The notes beneath the pieces were generated by a model. That model was not told where the DNA came from, made no database searches, and saw only the letters and a program-made list of their open reading frames with translations. DNA of 43,451 nucleotides from Streptomyces sp. H27-C3 (GTDB taxonomy: Bacteria; Actinomycetota; Actinomycetes; Streptomycetales; Streptomycetaceae), in NCBI RefSeq assembly GCF_030063415.1, contig NZ_JASITA010000053.1:1-43451 (forward strand). Direction: 5' to 3'. Positions 7,403 to 14,518 of the stretch are shown in pieces; the first letter of the stretch is position 1; the number at the start of each line of letters is the position of its first letter. The translations under genes were made by a program, and so were the position numbers.

Positions 7403-7824
7403 TCACTGGATCGGTGTTGTCTGAGCCAGGGCAATACGCCAGTCGTCGCCCTGGCGGACCATGACATAGGTCATGGCACCGGCCAGGGGCAGCTCAGCTG
7501 GGCCCTCCGTCCCGAAGCGTTCGTCGTGGACGGTCTTGGTCAGGCTCACGATGGCGACGTCAGGTGTGGCGAACCGGATGTCATTTACCTCCAGCTCGGT
7601 CCGGATGTCCCTGAGGGGCGAGGAGAGAGCCTCGGCCATGGCTGAAGCGAACGTCTCACGATCGTAGAGGCGCCGCCCGGCAAAGTTGATGAGTACCAGG
7701 TCCGAGGTGTGCAGTCCCGGCAGCACGTCCGGGTCGATCTGCGCCTCCTGGGTCGCGCGACGAGTTCGCGGATCCGCTTCTTGTCGGCGTCGATGGTGGG
7801 GTAAGTCGAGTCAGCGGTTTTCAT
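7403..7824 (-). pseudogene. SgcJ/EcaC-like (NTF2-fold) protein, frameshifted
   Basis: Two minus-strand frames join to one protein of about 140 residues. MKTADSTYPTIDADKKRIRE starts at 7824. The second frame resumes as ATQEAQIDPDVLPGLHTSDL and runs through LINFAGRRLYDRETF and GDDWRIALAQTTP to the stop at 7403. This is the SgcJ/EcaC-family SnoaL/NTF2 fold, often annotated as an oxidoreductase of unknown reaction. The break falls in the short CG-repeat at about 7753-7760; gaining or losing CG units restores the frame, so it looks like a slippage indel. It may be a recent mutation or a sequencing error, because the rest is well preserved. Confidence 0.75.
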
Positions 7825-7938
7825 GAGGAAAACCTAGAACCTCAAGTGGAGTTGAAGTCAACCGGCTGTGCTGATCCGGCTCGGCGCCCACCTGCTGGAG
7901 CGCCTGACGGCAAGGCCCTCGCATACGGGCGCGGGGGC

Positions 7939-8440
7939 TCAGCCGGTCCGGTCCATGGGCCTCGGCTCAACCGGTGTGAATACTCCGAGCCGGTCCTCGA
8001 TCGCCTGCGCCGCGTCCAGGCACAGGTCCTCCCGGAACGCGCGCCCGACAAACTGCACCCCGGTGGGGAGCCCGTCGACCACCCCGGTCGGCACGGCCAC
8101 ACCGGGCACACCAACGAAGCTGGTCACGGTGCACAGACGCATTGCCGACCCGACCCGGTCCCTGCCTGCCCTGTCACGCGACTCCAGCCCCGGCTCGACC
8201 GGTGGCTCGGTGAAGATCTGGCCGAGCAACAGCGGTTATTCTTCGAGGAATTCGGCCCACGAGCGGCGGATGTTCATCCAGGTGCCCGTCAGCTTTATGA
8301 ACTCGTCCGCGCTTGCGGGCGGGGTCCGCTCCATCGCCTTCTCGATATAGCGGTCCCCGCCTCTGCCGAGCAGCTTGCGCACCGCCGGCCAGGTCGGGGC
8401 GAACTCGGTCACCGTGATCCGGCCGTACGCCGCAGGAGGC
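7939..8440 (-). pseudogene. Amidase (GatA-like signature family) C-terminal remnant
   Basis: The minus strand reads VTEFAPTWPAVRKLLGRGGD, then YIEKAMERTPPASADEFIKL and WAEFLEE, an in-frame TAA at about 8236, then PLLLGQIFTEPPVEPG and onward to VTSFVGVPGVAVPTGVVDG, GVQFVGRAFREDLCLDAAQA and a stop at 7939. The last blocks are the conserved end of amidase-signature hydrolases, where bound cofactor-free Ser-Ser-Lys chemistry cleaves amides. The catalytic Lys/Ser/Ser region lies in the missing N-terminal half. The TAA probably replaced a Tyr codon (EEYPLLLGQ expected). Upstream of about 8440 similarity is lost. Confidence 0.75.
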
Positions 8441-8604
8441 GCAGGACGTCCTGCATGCGCACCTGAGCAGCCTCTGAGAGTGACCGACCCGGCCTCCTCG
8501 CACCGCCTGAAACATTCCGGGCGGCCTCTGACTCGCCGTGCATCGTGAGGGGCGCCGGCCTGCGTGCGTCGCCGCGTACGGTGTGTGCCCGCGTCCCCTC
8601 CGGG

Positions 8605-8866
8605 TCAGCCGGTCTGGTCGAGGAGGCTCTTCACCAGGTCGGCGAACTCGTCCGGGGTCACGATTCGGGTGCCCACCCGCTCGGCCTTCTCTCTCTTCGA
8701 TCCCGAGCCCTCGCCTGCGACGAGCAGCGAGGTGCGCTTCGAGACGCTGGAGGACGACTTGCCGCCGGCCCGCTCGATGAGTTCGTTTCATCTGGTTGCG
8801 TGAGAGCTTTTCCAGCGGTCCGGTCATGGCACCTGTGACCACAACGGTCATCCCACCGAGCGTACC
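8605..8866 (-). pseudogene. NAD-dependent DNA ligase (LigA) C-terminal BRCT remnant
   Basis: Starting near 8851 the minus strand reads MTVVVTGAMTGPLEKLSRNQ, the first strand and helix of the LigA BRCT domain. An extra A in the next codons (ATGAAACGAACTC) shifts the frame; removing it gives MNELIERAGGKSSSSVSKRT, then SLLVAGEGSGSKR and IVTPDEFADLVKSLLDQTG with a stop at 8605. The adenylation, OB and zinc-finger domains are absent. It is a leftover of a second ligase copy, which many Streptomyces carry, and cannot be functional. Confidence 0.8.
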
Positions 8867-9430
8867 CGCGTCCGCAGCGCCCCCGCCCTCGGTGACCCCG
8901 TCCTCTCGGGCGGAGGTCCTGGCCCCCCGGTGCTTCCCGGCCGCTGTGCAAGGATCGTGCGGGTGGCGACCTGGGCCGTGCGGACGGGGGAGTGACGCTG
9001 GGGCAACCGGGGTCAGAGAGTCATTCCGTGCCGCCCGTCCCGAGGGGCCGCCGCCCCTCGGGGTGCTCAGCGCTGTGTGCGCGCGAGGTCTCCACGCCCC
9101 CCGGACTGGCATCGCCCGCCCGCTCCGCGACGGTCCGGCCCTGGGGAAACAGTTGCTCATGGTCACGGCTGACGGGGCGTGGCCCGGTGCCCAGCTCGCG
9201 GCGCTTGGTGCTCATTGACGCAGTCTGCCGCACTCGTGCGCGCGGCGCTCCGGTGGGGCGTTGGACGTACCGTCGCAGGTACGTGGGTACGTGCACCTGC
9301 CTGGCAGGGTTCCGGGCGGATCCGTGCCGTGTCTCTCTTGCGCGCCAAGTGGAGGGCGTTCAGAAAAGCAAGTTGGCCCCGGATCGATCCGGAGCCAACC
9401 GCAGGCTGCGTTCGGTGAGCCGGGTGGAGG
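8867..9430. other. Non-coding stretch between gene remnants
   Basis: I see no supported gene in about 560 bases. A perfect hairpin with 10-bp arms CCCGAGGGGC (9039-9048) and GCCCCTCGGG (9053-9062) and a 4-base loop could be a terminator. The second hairpin at 9372-9399 is listed separately. The remainder lacks codon bias in any frame. Confidence 0.45.
9372..9399 (-). terminator. Hairpin after the M1 peptidase remnant
   Basis: Arms GTTGGCCCCGGATC and GATCCGGAGCCAAC pair at 13 of 14 positions with no spacer. On the minus strand the hairpin is followed by TTGCTTTTCT, a T-rich tract rare in this genome, so it fits an intrinsic terminator 30 bases past the stop of the M1 peptidase remnant at 9431. 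Confidence 0.7.
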
Positions 9431-10335
9431 TCAGAGGGTCGCGCTGACCTTTTCCTTCGGGGTGTTCACCTGGTCGCGTCGTGCGGCGGCGGGCTTCGGC
9501 GGAGTGACGGTCCAGTCCGGGCGGCCGGGCATCCGCGGCGTCTTCGTGCCGTACAGCCACTTGTTGAGGAATCCGGACAGGTCCTGGCCGGAGATCTCGG
9601 CGGCCACTGCGATGTAGTCCTGGGTGGAGGCACTGGAAGTGCGGTGCCGGTCAAGGAAAGCATGCTCGATCCGGCGGAAGACATCTTGGCCGACCAGGTT
9701 CCAGAGGGCGTAGAGGACCAGCGTGCCACCGGTGTATCGCTGGCCGTGGAAGGGGTCCGCCGTCGGGGATGCGACCGGGCCGGCGTCGATCCGCCACTGG
9801 TGGCCGCGGGAGTAGACGTCCTTCATCCGGGCTTCCATAGTGACCAGGCCGAGGTGATCGGTCCAGCCGCGCTCGTAGCGGTAGAGCAGGCCGTGTAGTC
9901 CGCGTGGCCCTCGTTGAGCCACAGGTCGGCCCAGCTGGCCGGTGAGGCGAGGTTGCCGAACCAGGTGTGGACCAGCTCGTGCATCATGTGTGAGCCGACC
10001 AAGTGTTCTTTCTGGAGCAGGTAGTTCGGTTTCTAGATGGTGAGCGTCTGCGTTTCCAGGCCCGTGAAGTCGAGGCGTCCGGGGCGTCGGTATTGGCGGG
10101 CAGGATGCCGTATGCCTCGAAGGGGTAACGGCCCAGGTGCTTTTCCAGTCAGGTGAGTTGATGGGGCGTCAGGGTGAGGGCGGGCTCCAGCGCGGCGGCT
10201 CTCGCGGTCGGTACGACGTCGCGCAGCCGCACCGCTCGGTCCCGGCCGCTCGACGATCTGGTAGTCGCCGACGGTGACTTGGATGACCTCGGTGGCGATC
10301 GGGTCGACCGAGCGGTACGTGACCGTGGTGGTGCC
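9431..10335 (-). pseudogene. M1-family metallopeptidase remnant, several lesions
   Basis: Across frames the minus strand encodes a decayed M1 (gluzincin) aminopeptidase: TTVTYRSVDPIATEVIQVTV, then RDVVPTARAAALEPALTLTP, an in-frame TGA near 10150, LEKHLGRYPFEAYGILPANT, a frameshift, LDFTGLETQTLTI, TAG at about 10036, then YLLQKEHLVGSHMMHELVHT with the HExxH zinc motif and LWLNEGHADYT with the third zinc ligand Glu. A one-base loss near 9897 shifts the frame again to GLLYRYERGWTDHLGLVTME and on to the stop at 9431. The N-terminal substrate-binding domain is replaced at about 10335 by alpha/beta-hydrolase sequence. At least two stops and two frameshifts make it non-functional although both zinc motifs are still readable. 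Confidence 0.85.
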
Positions 10336-10645
10336 GTCGGTGATCGCTTCCAGGGCGGCGAACGCCGCCGGGAACCACAGCTCGTTCTTGCGCGGCAGCG
10401 CGAGCTCACGTCGTGTCTCCCCGGTGATCGCAATGCCGACAGCTCGGGTGCTCGGGCTGATCAGGGCGAGCTTGCTGACCTGTTCCGGGTAGCGGCCTGC
10501 GTACTGCGTGACGATGTTCGTGCCGGCGCAGTGGCCGAGCAGGTTCATCCGGCGGAGTCCGAGGTGTGCGCGCAGCGCCTCGATGTCGTCGACCAAGCGG
10601 TCGCAGCGCCGAGGTAGCGGGAGTCGGTGGGACCTCCCGGGATGC
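10336..10645 (-). pseudogene. Alpha/beta hydrolase (peptidase-S33-like) remnant fused to the M1 remnant
   Basis: The minus strand reads a broken oxyanion-loop strand (IPGGPTDSRYLG, about 10600-10645). After a deletion of roughly 30 residues it continues RCDRLVDDIEALRAHLGLRR, then MNLLGHCAGTNIVTQYAGRY and VSKLALISPSTRAVGI to WFPAAFAALEAITDGT. This resembles prolyl-iminopeptidase-like hydrolases. The nucleophile elbow is GHCAG where GHSAG is expected, so the catalytic Ser appears changed to Cys. At about 10335 the frame passes directly into M1 peptidase sequence. The catalytic Asp and His are absent. Clearly dead. Confidence 0.75.
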
Positions 10646-10932
10646 AGACGACAGAGGCCTTCCACGGCGCTGCCCGTTGCACCCCCTGCGTCCACGCCAT
10701 CGCCCGTGGAAAGAAGCGCTTCACGCCGCAGAACGTCGACGAGCTGCGACGCCTCCTCGAAGAGGACCTGCGCCTGCATCGGGTTGAGTTGCCCGGCAGC
10801 TACCGGAAGGCCTACGACGAGATCAGCCGCGGCCTCGACGTCCCCTCGAACGTGACTGCCACCGCATCGGCATCTGTACGTCGCGCCCTCGCATGCCAGA
10901 TCCAGCGCGACCGGCTCAGGGGCGACGCGTAA
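10642..10932 (+). CDS. Hypothetical protein, possibly a gene fragment
   Basis: An ORF of 96 residues from ATG 10642 to TAA 10932. The part after about residue 20 has strong Streptomyces codon bias and reads as a charged helical protein (NVDELRRLLEEDLRLHRVEL, then AYDEISRGLDVPSNVT and RRALACQIQRDRLRG). The first 20 residues (FHGAARCTPCVHAIARG) include a lone CxxC and lie next to the broken hydrolase, so the original start may have been lost. No family is recognised. It is followed by the 43-bp direct repeats. Confidence 0.45.
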   Translation: MQTTEAFHGAARCTPCVHAIARGKKRFTPQNVDELRRLLEEDLRLHRVELPGSYRKAYDEISRGLDVPSNVTATASASVRRALACQIQRDRLRGDA

Positions 10933-10968
10933 GCCCCGAGGGCACGGGTACGCCGGACAGTAGGTCGG

Positions 10969-11062
10969 CGGACCGCGAGCAAACGCCCGGACCGACGTCC
11001 ACGTGCTTGCCGGAGTCGACGGACCGCAGGCAATCGCCGGGACCGACGTTCACGTGCTTTCC
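10969..11062. repeat. Two imperfect 43-bp direct repeats
   Basis: Copies at 10969-11011 and 11020-11062 share CGGACCGC, GCAA, CGCC, GGACCGACGT, CACGTGCTT and CC in order, about 36 of 43 positions identical, with eight bases between them (period 51). They sit in the 228-base gap between the hypothetical gene and the LysR gene, where nothing looks coding. The period is a multiple of three, but no real protein frame is evident. Origin unknown; not CRISPR-like, because there are only two copies and no unique spacer of useful length. Confidence 0.6.
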
Positions 11063-11160
11063 ATCACCGGTACATCGAATCGGTGCTGCGTGGCTCGGAC
11101 ACGGGAAATCCTGCCAAGTTCCCCCGGTGGGGGCAGGTGTTGCCGCGCGGTCGGTGCTGC

Positions 11161-12066
11161 TCAGGCGAGGGTGTAGCCACGGGCGCGGATGAGGGTGTCG
11201 GTGAGTCGGGTGAAGGCGTGGGCGGCTGCGCTCTGGTACGCGTTCTCGCGACGGAGCAGGGCCACCGTGCGGGAGGGCATGGCCGGGGTCAGCGCGAGCG
11301 GGGTCAGGAGTGGATGGTCGTGGGTGACGGCGTCGGGCAGGACCGTGGCGAGATCGGTGCGCTGGACGAGCTCGGTGAGCGCCTGGAGCGAGTTGGCCTC
11401 CACCGCGATGTGCGGCCGTACCCGGTGGGCTGCGAGGTAGGCGTCGATGTGGGAGCGGGTGGCGAAGTCGGTGCTCAGCAGCGCCAGGGGACGTGTCGCC
11501 AGGTCGGACACGGGCAGTGGTTCACGCTTCCCCGCCTGCAGGGTGTGGGCGGCGACAACGAGGCCGAGGTGTTCGGTGAACAGCGGTGTCGCGGTGATGC
11601 CGGGCAGATGGGTTCCGTGGAAGGCGATCGCGAGGTCCAGGTCGTCGGCCAGCAGCCCTGCTTCGATGCGCTCCTGCGGCATCACCTGCACGTTCACCGC
11701 GATGCCCGGGTGGGCGGTGCGGAGGTCGGCCAGGAGCGGGCCCAGCAGGTACGCGGTGAAGGTGGGCGTCAGCGCGAGGCGCAGGCAGCCACGAGAGAGG
11801 TCGGCGACATCCTGGACGGCCCGCTGCGCCGCCGCCAGGTCACCCAGCGCGCGCCGGGCGTGGTGGACGTAGGTCTCGCCGGCGTCGGTGAGCCGTACGG
11901 TACGGCCGCTGCGGTCGAGCAGCTGCGCGCCCACCGTTCGCTCCAACTGCTTGATCTGGTGGGACAGGGTGGGTTGGGAGATCCGCAGGTCCTCGGCGGC
12001 GCGGGTGAAGCTGCCGTGCTCGGCGACGCCGAGGAGGTAGCGAAGGTGACGCAGTTCCAGAGCCAT
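11161..12066 (-). CDS. LysR-family regulator of the cyanate locus (CynR-like)
   Basis: A 301-residue LysR-type regulator starting at ATG 12066 (MALELRHLRYLLGVAEHGSF). Residues about 18-37 form the winged helix-turn-helix (TRAAEDLRISQPTLSHQIKQ), and the family hallmark LERTVGAQLLDRSGRTVRLT follows. The C-terminal two periplasmic-binding-like lobes would sense the inducer. It is divergent from carbonic anhydrase and cyanase genes, the same order as E. coli cynR/cynTS, so it probably activates that operon in response to cyanate; this is inference from context. A long antisense frame in the same DNA is a shadow. Confidence 0.88.
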   Translation of the reverse strand: MALELRHLRYLLGVAEHGSFTRAAEDLRISQPTLSHQIKQLERTVGAQLLDRSGRTVRLTDAGETYVHHARRALGDLAAAQRAVQDVADLSRGCLRLALTPTFTAYLLGPLLADLRTAHPGIAVNVQVMPQERIEAGLLADDLDLAIAFHGTHLPGITATPLFTEHLGLVVAAHTLQAGKREPLPVSDLATRPLALLSTDFATRSHIDAYLAAHRVRPHIAVEANSLQALTELVQRTDLATVLPDAVTHDHPLLTPLALTPAMPSRTVALLRRENAYQSAAAHAFTRLTDTLIRARGYTLA

Positions 12067-12088
12067 GACCACAACTATAGATGTGGTC
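12067..12088. promoter_or_regulatory. LysR-type operator next to the cynR-like start
   Basis: GACCACA (12067-12073) and TGTGGTC (12082-12088) form perfect seven-base arms around ACTATAGA, directly abutting the LysR start codon. It contains a T-N11-A type arrangement usual for LysR binding. A second CTATAG at 12120-12125 lies closer to the carbonic anhydrase promoter and could be part of an activation site. Autoregulation is inferred from position. Confidence 0.6.
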
Positions 12089-12191
12089 GATAGTAGGCAT
12101 GCCTAGCATGTCTTGGACTCTATAGGTACTGGTCATGCATGGTGGAAAACGTCAGCCCCACGGGGTGGATCCCAGCACATGGGGAGCGACC

Positions 12192-12794
12192 ATGCACGAC
12201 CTCTCCGAGGGCGTCGCGCGTTTCCAGCACGATGTCTTCCCCGCCAAGGCGGAGCTCTTCGCAGACCTGGCCGCCACACACCGGCCCACGACGCTTTTCA
12301 TCAGCTGTTCCGATGCCCGGGTGGTGCCGGAACTGATCACCCAGAGCGAGCCGGGTGACCTGTTCGTCATCCGTACCGCAGGCAACCTCGTCCCCGCCTA
12401 CACCCCCGGCCCGGACGGGGTGGCGGCGAGCATCGAGTACGCCGTCGCTGTCCTGGGCGTCACCGACATCGTGGTGTGCGGGCACTCCGCCTGCGGCGCG
12501 ATGACCGCCCTGGCTGAACACCACGACCTCAGCGCCGCTCCGGCGATCGCCGACTGGCTCCGCCACGCCGACGCCGCCCTCGCTCGAACCACCGACCTTG
12601 CCGGTGGCCAGGACGTGCCCGCTCTGGTGCGGGAGAACGTGACGGCCCAACTGGCCAACCTGGCCACCCACCCCTCCGTGGCCCGTGCGCGCGCCACGAA
12701 CGCGGTGACTCTGCACGGCTGGGTCTACGACATCCCCACCGGCACTGTCGAACAAATCGGTACCGCCGGCGGCCCGGTCGCGCTCGCGGCCTGA
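12192..12794 (+). CDS. cynT: Beta-class carbonic anhydrase (CynT-like)
   Basis: A 200-residue protein started at ATG 12192, six bases after GGGGAG; a longer frame from 12135 lacks such a site. Zinc ligands and the active dyad of beta-carbonic anhydrases are present: SCSDARV (Cys39, Asp41, Arg43) and GHSACGAM (His98, Cys101), with the RTAGNLV block between. It hydrates CO2 reversibly. In the cyanate pathway it supplies or retains bicarbonate, which cyanase uses as co-substrate. It is followed after 97 bases by cyanase on the same strand, and the gap contains repeated CCGTTTCCCGCCGTT-like bases but no strong terminator. Confidence 0.9.
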   Translation: MHDLSEGVARFQHDVFPAKAELFADLAATHRPTTLFISCSDARVVPELITQSEPGDLFVIRTAGNLVPAYTPGPDGVAASIEYAVAVLGVTDIVVCGHSACGAMTALAEHHDLSAAPAIADWLRHADAALARTTDLAGGQDVPALVRENVTAQLANLATHPSVARARATNAVTLHGWVYDIPTGTVEQIGTAGGPVALAA

Positions 12795-12891
12795 CCGGTC
12801 CTCACCGTTTCCCGCCGTTTCCCGCCGTTCCCACCCGGCCGTTCCCCGCTCGGAGGACGGCACCCGCTTCCCGAAAAGGACGTTCTTCCTC

Positions 12892-13362
12892 ATGGTGCAC
12901 GCTCAGTTCAACTCCACCGTCCGTGAGCAGCTTGCCGTCGCCGCCGTCGAGGCCAAGGTGCGCAAGGATCTGTCCTGGCAGCAGATCGCCGATGTCACCG
13001 GCCTGTCCGTCGCCTTTGTCACCGCAGCCGTGCTCGGCCAGCATCCCCTGCCCGAGAACGCGGCGAAGGCCGTCGCCGAGCTCCTGAGCCTGGACGAGGA
13101 CGCCTCGATGTGGCTGCAGACCATCCCCACCCGCGGCTCCATCAGCGGTGGCATTCCTACCGACCCGACGATCTACCGCTTCTACGAGATGCTCCAGGTC
13201 TACGGCACGACCCTCAAGGCTCTGGTCCACGAGCAGTTCGGCGACGGCATCATCTCCGCCATCAACTTCACACTCGATGTCACGAAGGTCGCCGACCCCG
13301 ACGGTGGCGAGCGTGCCGTGATCATCCTGGACGGCAAGTACCTCCCCACCAAGCCCTTCTGA
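12892..13362 (+). CDS. cynS: Cyanase (cyanate hydratase)
   Basis: The 156-residue length is that of E. coli CynS, and the catalytic residues fall at the same numbers: Arg96 and Glu99 in YRFYEM and Ser122 in GIISAINF. The N-terminal domain is the POU-like helix bundle (SWQQIADVTGLSVAFVTAAV). The C-terminal domain forms the decamer active sites. The enzyme converts cyanate and bicarbonate to ammonia and two CO2 (via carbamate), detoxifying cyanate and releasing nitrogen. It is the last gene of the LysR-CynT-CynS locus. The protein looks fully functional. Confidence 0.95.
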   Translation: MVHAQFNSTVREQLAVAAVEAKVRKDLSWQQIADVTGLSVAFVTAAVLGQHPLPENAAKAVAELLSLDEDASMWLQTIPTRGSISGGIPTDPTIYRFYEMLQVYGTTLKALVHEQFGDGIISAINFTLDVTKVADPDGGERAVIILDGKYLPTKPF

Positions 13363-13497
13363 CCCCGCTACCCACCTGATGAAACCCGGGTCGGCCGAAC
13401 CGTCACGGCGTGGCCGTCCCACCCGTTTCCGGTGGTTGTGTCTCTGGAGTCCTTCTATGCTGCCTGCGTACAGGATGCGCAGCGTGGGGAGTGCGAC

Positions 13498-14480
13498 GTG
13501 AGTGGCAACGGGGGCGGCGGAGCGTGGGGCCCGTATCCGGGACCGAGTGGGCCGCCGGGTAACGGCTGGCCTCCGCACCCCGGACCGTACGGCCCACCGC
13601 CTCCGCACCCCGGACCGCCTCCGCAGTGGCAAGGACCTCCCCAACCCTATCCGTACGGGCCGCAGGGGTGGCTGCCGCAGGGTGGGTGGCCCCCGGCTCC
13701 TCCTCCGCCCCCTCGGCCTCCGACGCGCCTCCGACGCGCGTGCGGCGGATCTGGCGGGTGAGCAACCCGATCGGGCTCGGCAGGCGCGCTTTCACCCCGT
13801 CGCGTGCGGGGCGGGTGGAGGACCTGGCGGTCCGCCGGATTCAGTTGATCCGTACGTTCGTCGGTTTCGCTGCGGTCATCTGGCTCGCGGTGTCCTACCA
13901 GTTGGTCTCCTCCGCCGACGGGCTGCTGGACGACCGCATGAACGAGGTGTGGAACAGCGTTCTGGTGATGGCGGTGACATTTCCGTTCGTCGTGGGGGTT
14001 TTCGTCGCCCTGTCGCGGCCGCTGAACCGACGTCTGTTCCTGCGGCGCGCCCTCAAGCCGGTGGGCGGGATGCTGACACTGTTCGGTTCGGTCTTCATGG
14101 TGGTGCTTCTGGCGATCGAGGACCTGAGAGAGGTGCGCGCCGATCTGCTTCCGCGGAACGAGTACGTCCAGCTCCTCGGACTCCTGTTTCTGCTCGTGTG
14201 GTGGCTGCCCTTCGTCCTCTACGGCGTCGTGATGTCCAGCGTGACCGTGTTCCGAACGGCGGACATTCACGAGCTGGTACCGCCGCTGCTGGCCACGGCG
14301 CTGGTGTGGGAGCTCGCGCTCATCGACCTGTTCGCCGGCTCCTACGAAGGAGTCCCGTTCGGCACCCGGCTGTTGTTCACCCTGGGCGCCCCGATCTCCG
14401 TCACCGCGGTCACCATGTGGGAAATCCGCCGCCTGCGCACCCGCCACGGCATCACCCTGCGCGGCGCCCTGCTGCGCTGA
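13498..14480 (+). pseudogene. Proline-rich multi-spanning membrane protein, broken by an 11-bp duplication
   Basis: From GTG 13498 (GGGGAG upstream) the first frame encodes a Gly/Pro/Tyr-rich cytoplasmic head (WGPYPGPSGPPGNGWPPHPG and similar) and stops at 13761. The second frame, entered just before VRRIWRVSNPIGLGRR, encodes about five membrane helices (for example FVGFAAVIWLAVSYQLV, VLVMAVTFPFVVGVFVALS, LTLFGSVFMVVLLAI) to a stop at 14480. Removing one copy of a perfect 11-bp tandem repeat at 13717-13738 joins both frames without any other change, giving 323 residues. The joined protein matches a common Streptomyces layout: proline-rich N-terminus plus membrane domain of unknown function. 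Either the gene was recently broken, it is phase-variable, or the duplication is an assembly error. Confidence 0.8.
13717..13738 (+). repeat. Perfect 11-bp tandem duplication causing a frameshift
   Basis: CCTCCGACGCG occurs at 13717-13727 and again at 13728-13738, followed by CGTGCGG. Because 11 is not a multiple of three, the second copy shifts the proline-rich membrane gene out of frame; with one copy the reading continues P-R-P-P-T-R-V-R-R-I-W. Confidence 0.9.
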
Positions 14481-14488
14481 TCCGGCTC

Positions 14489-14518
14489 GACTCCTCCCCT
14501 TTTGGAGAGGGGGGAGTC
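14489..14518. terminator. Hairpin between convergent genes
   Basis: GACTCCTCCCC and GGGGGGAGTC pair through about ten bases (one G-T) around TTTTGGAGA. It lies eight bases after the stop of the plus-strand membrane gene and overlaps the stop codon of the minus-strand gene, so it can serve as a bidirectional terminator. Confidence 0.75.

Noticed and set aside
5013..7406. 797-residue frame giving the secreted amidase a 400-residue N-terminal extension
   Set aside because: The extension is antisense to the FGE-like gene and lacks domain character; a clear signal peptide starts at GTG 6182.
10969..11062. CRISPR array
   Set aside because: Only two imperfect copies with an eight-base gap, no palindromic repeat and no cas genes.
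11083..12093. 336-residue plus-strand ORF over the LysR gene
   Set aside because: Shadow of a clear LysR-type regulator on the other strand; Gly/Val/Arg-rich without motifs.
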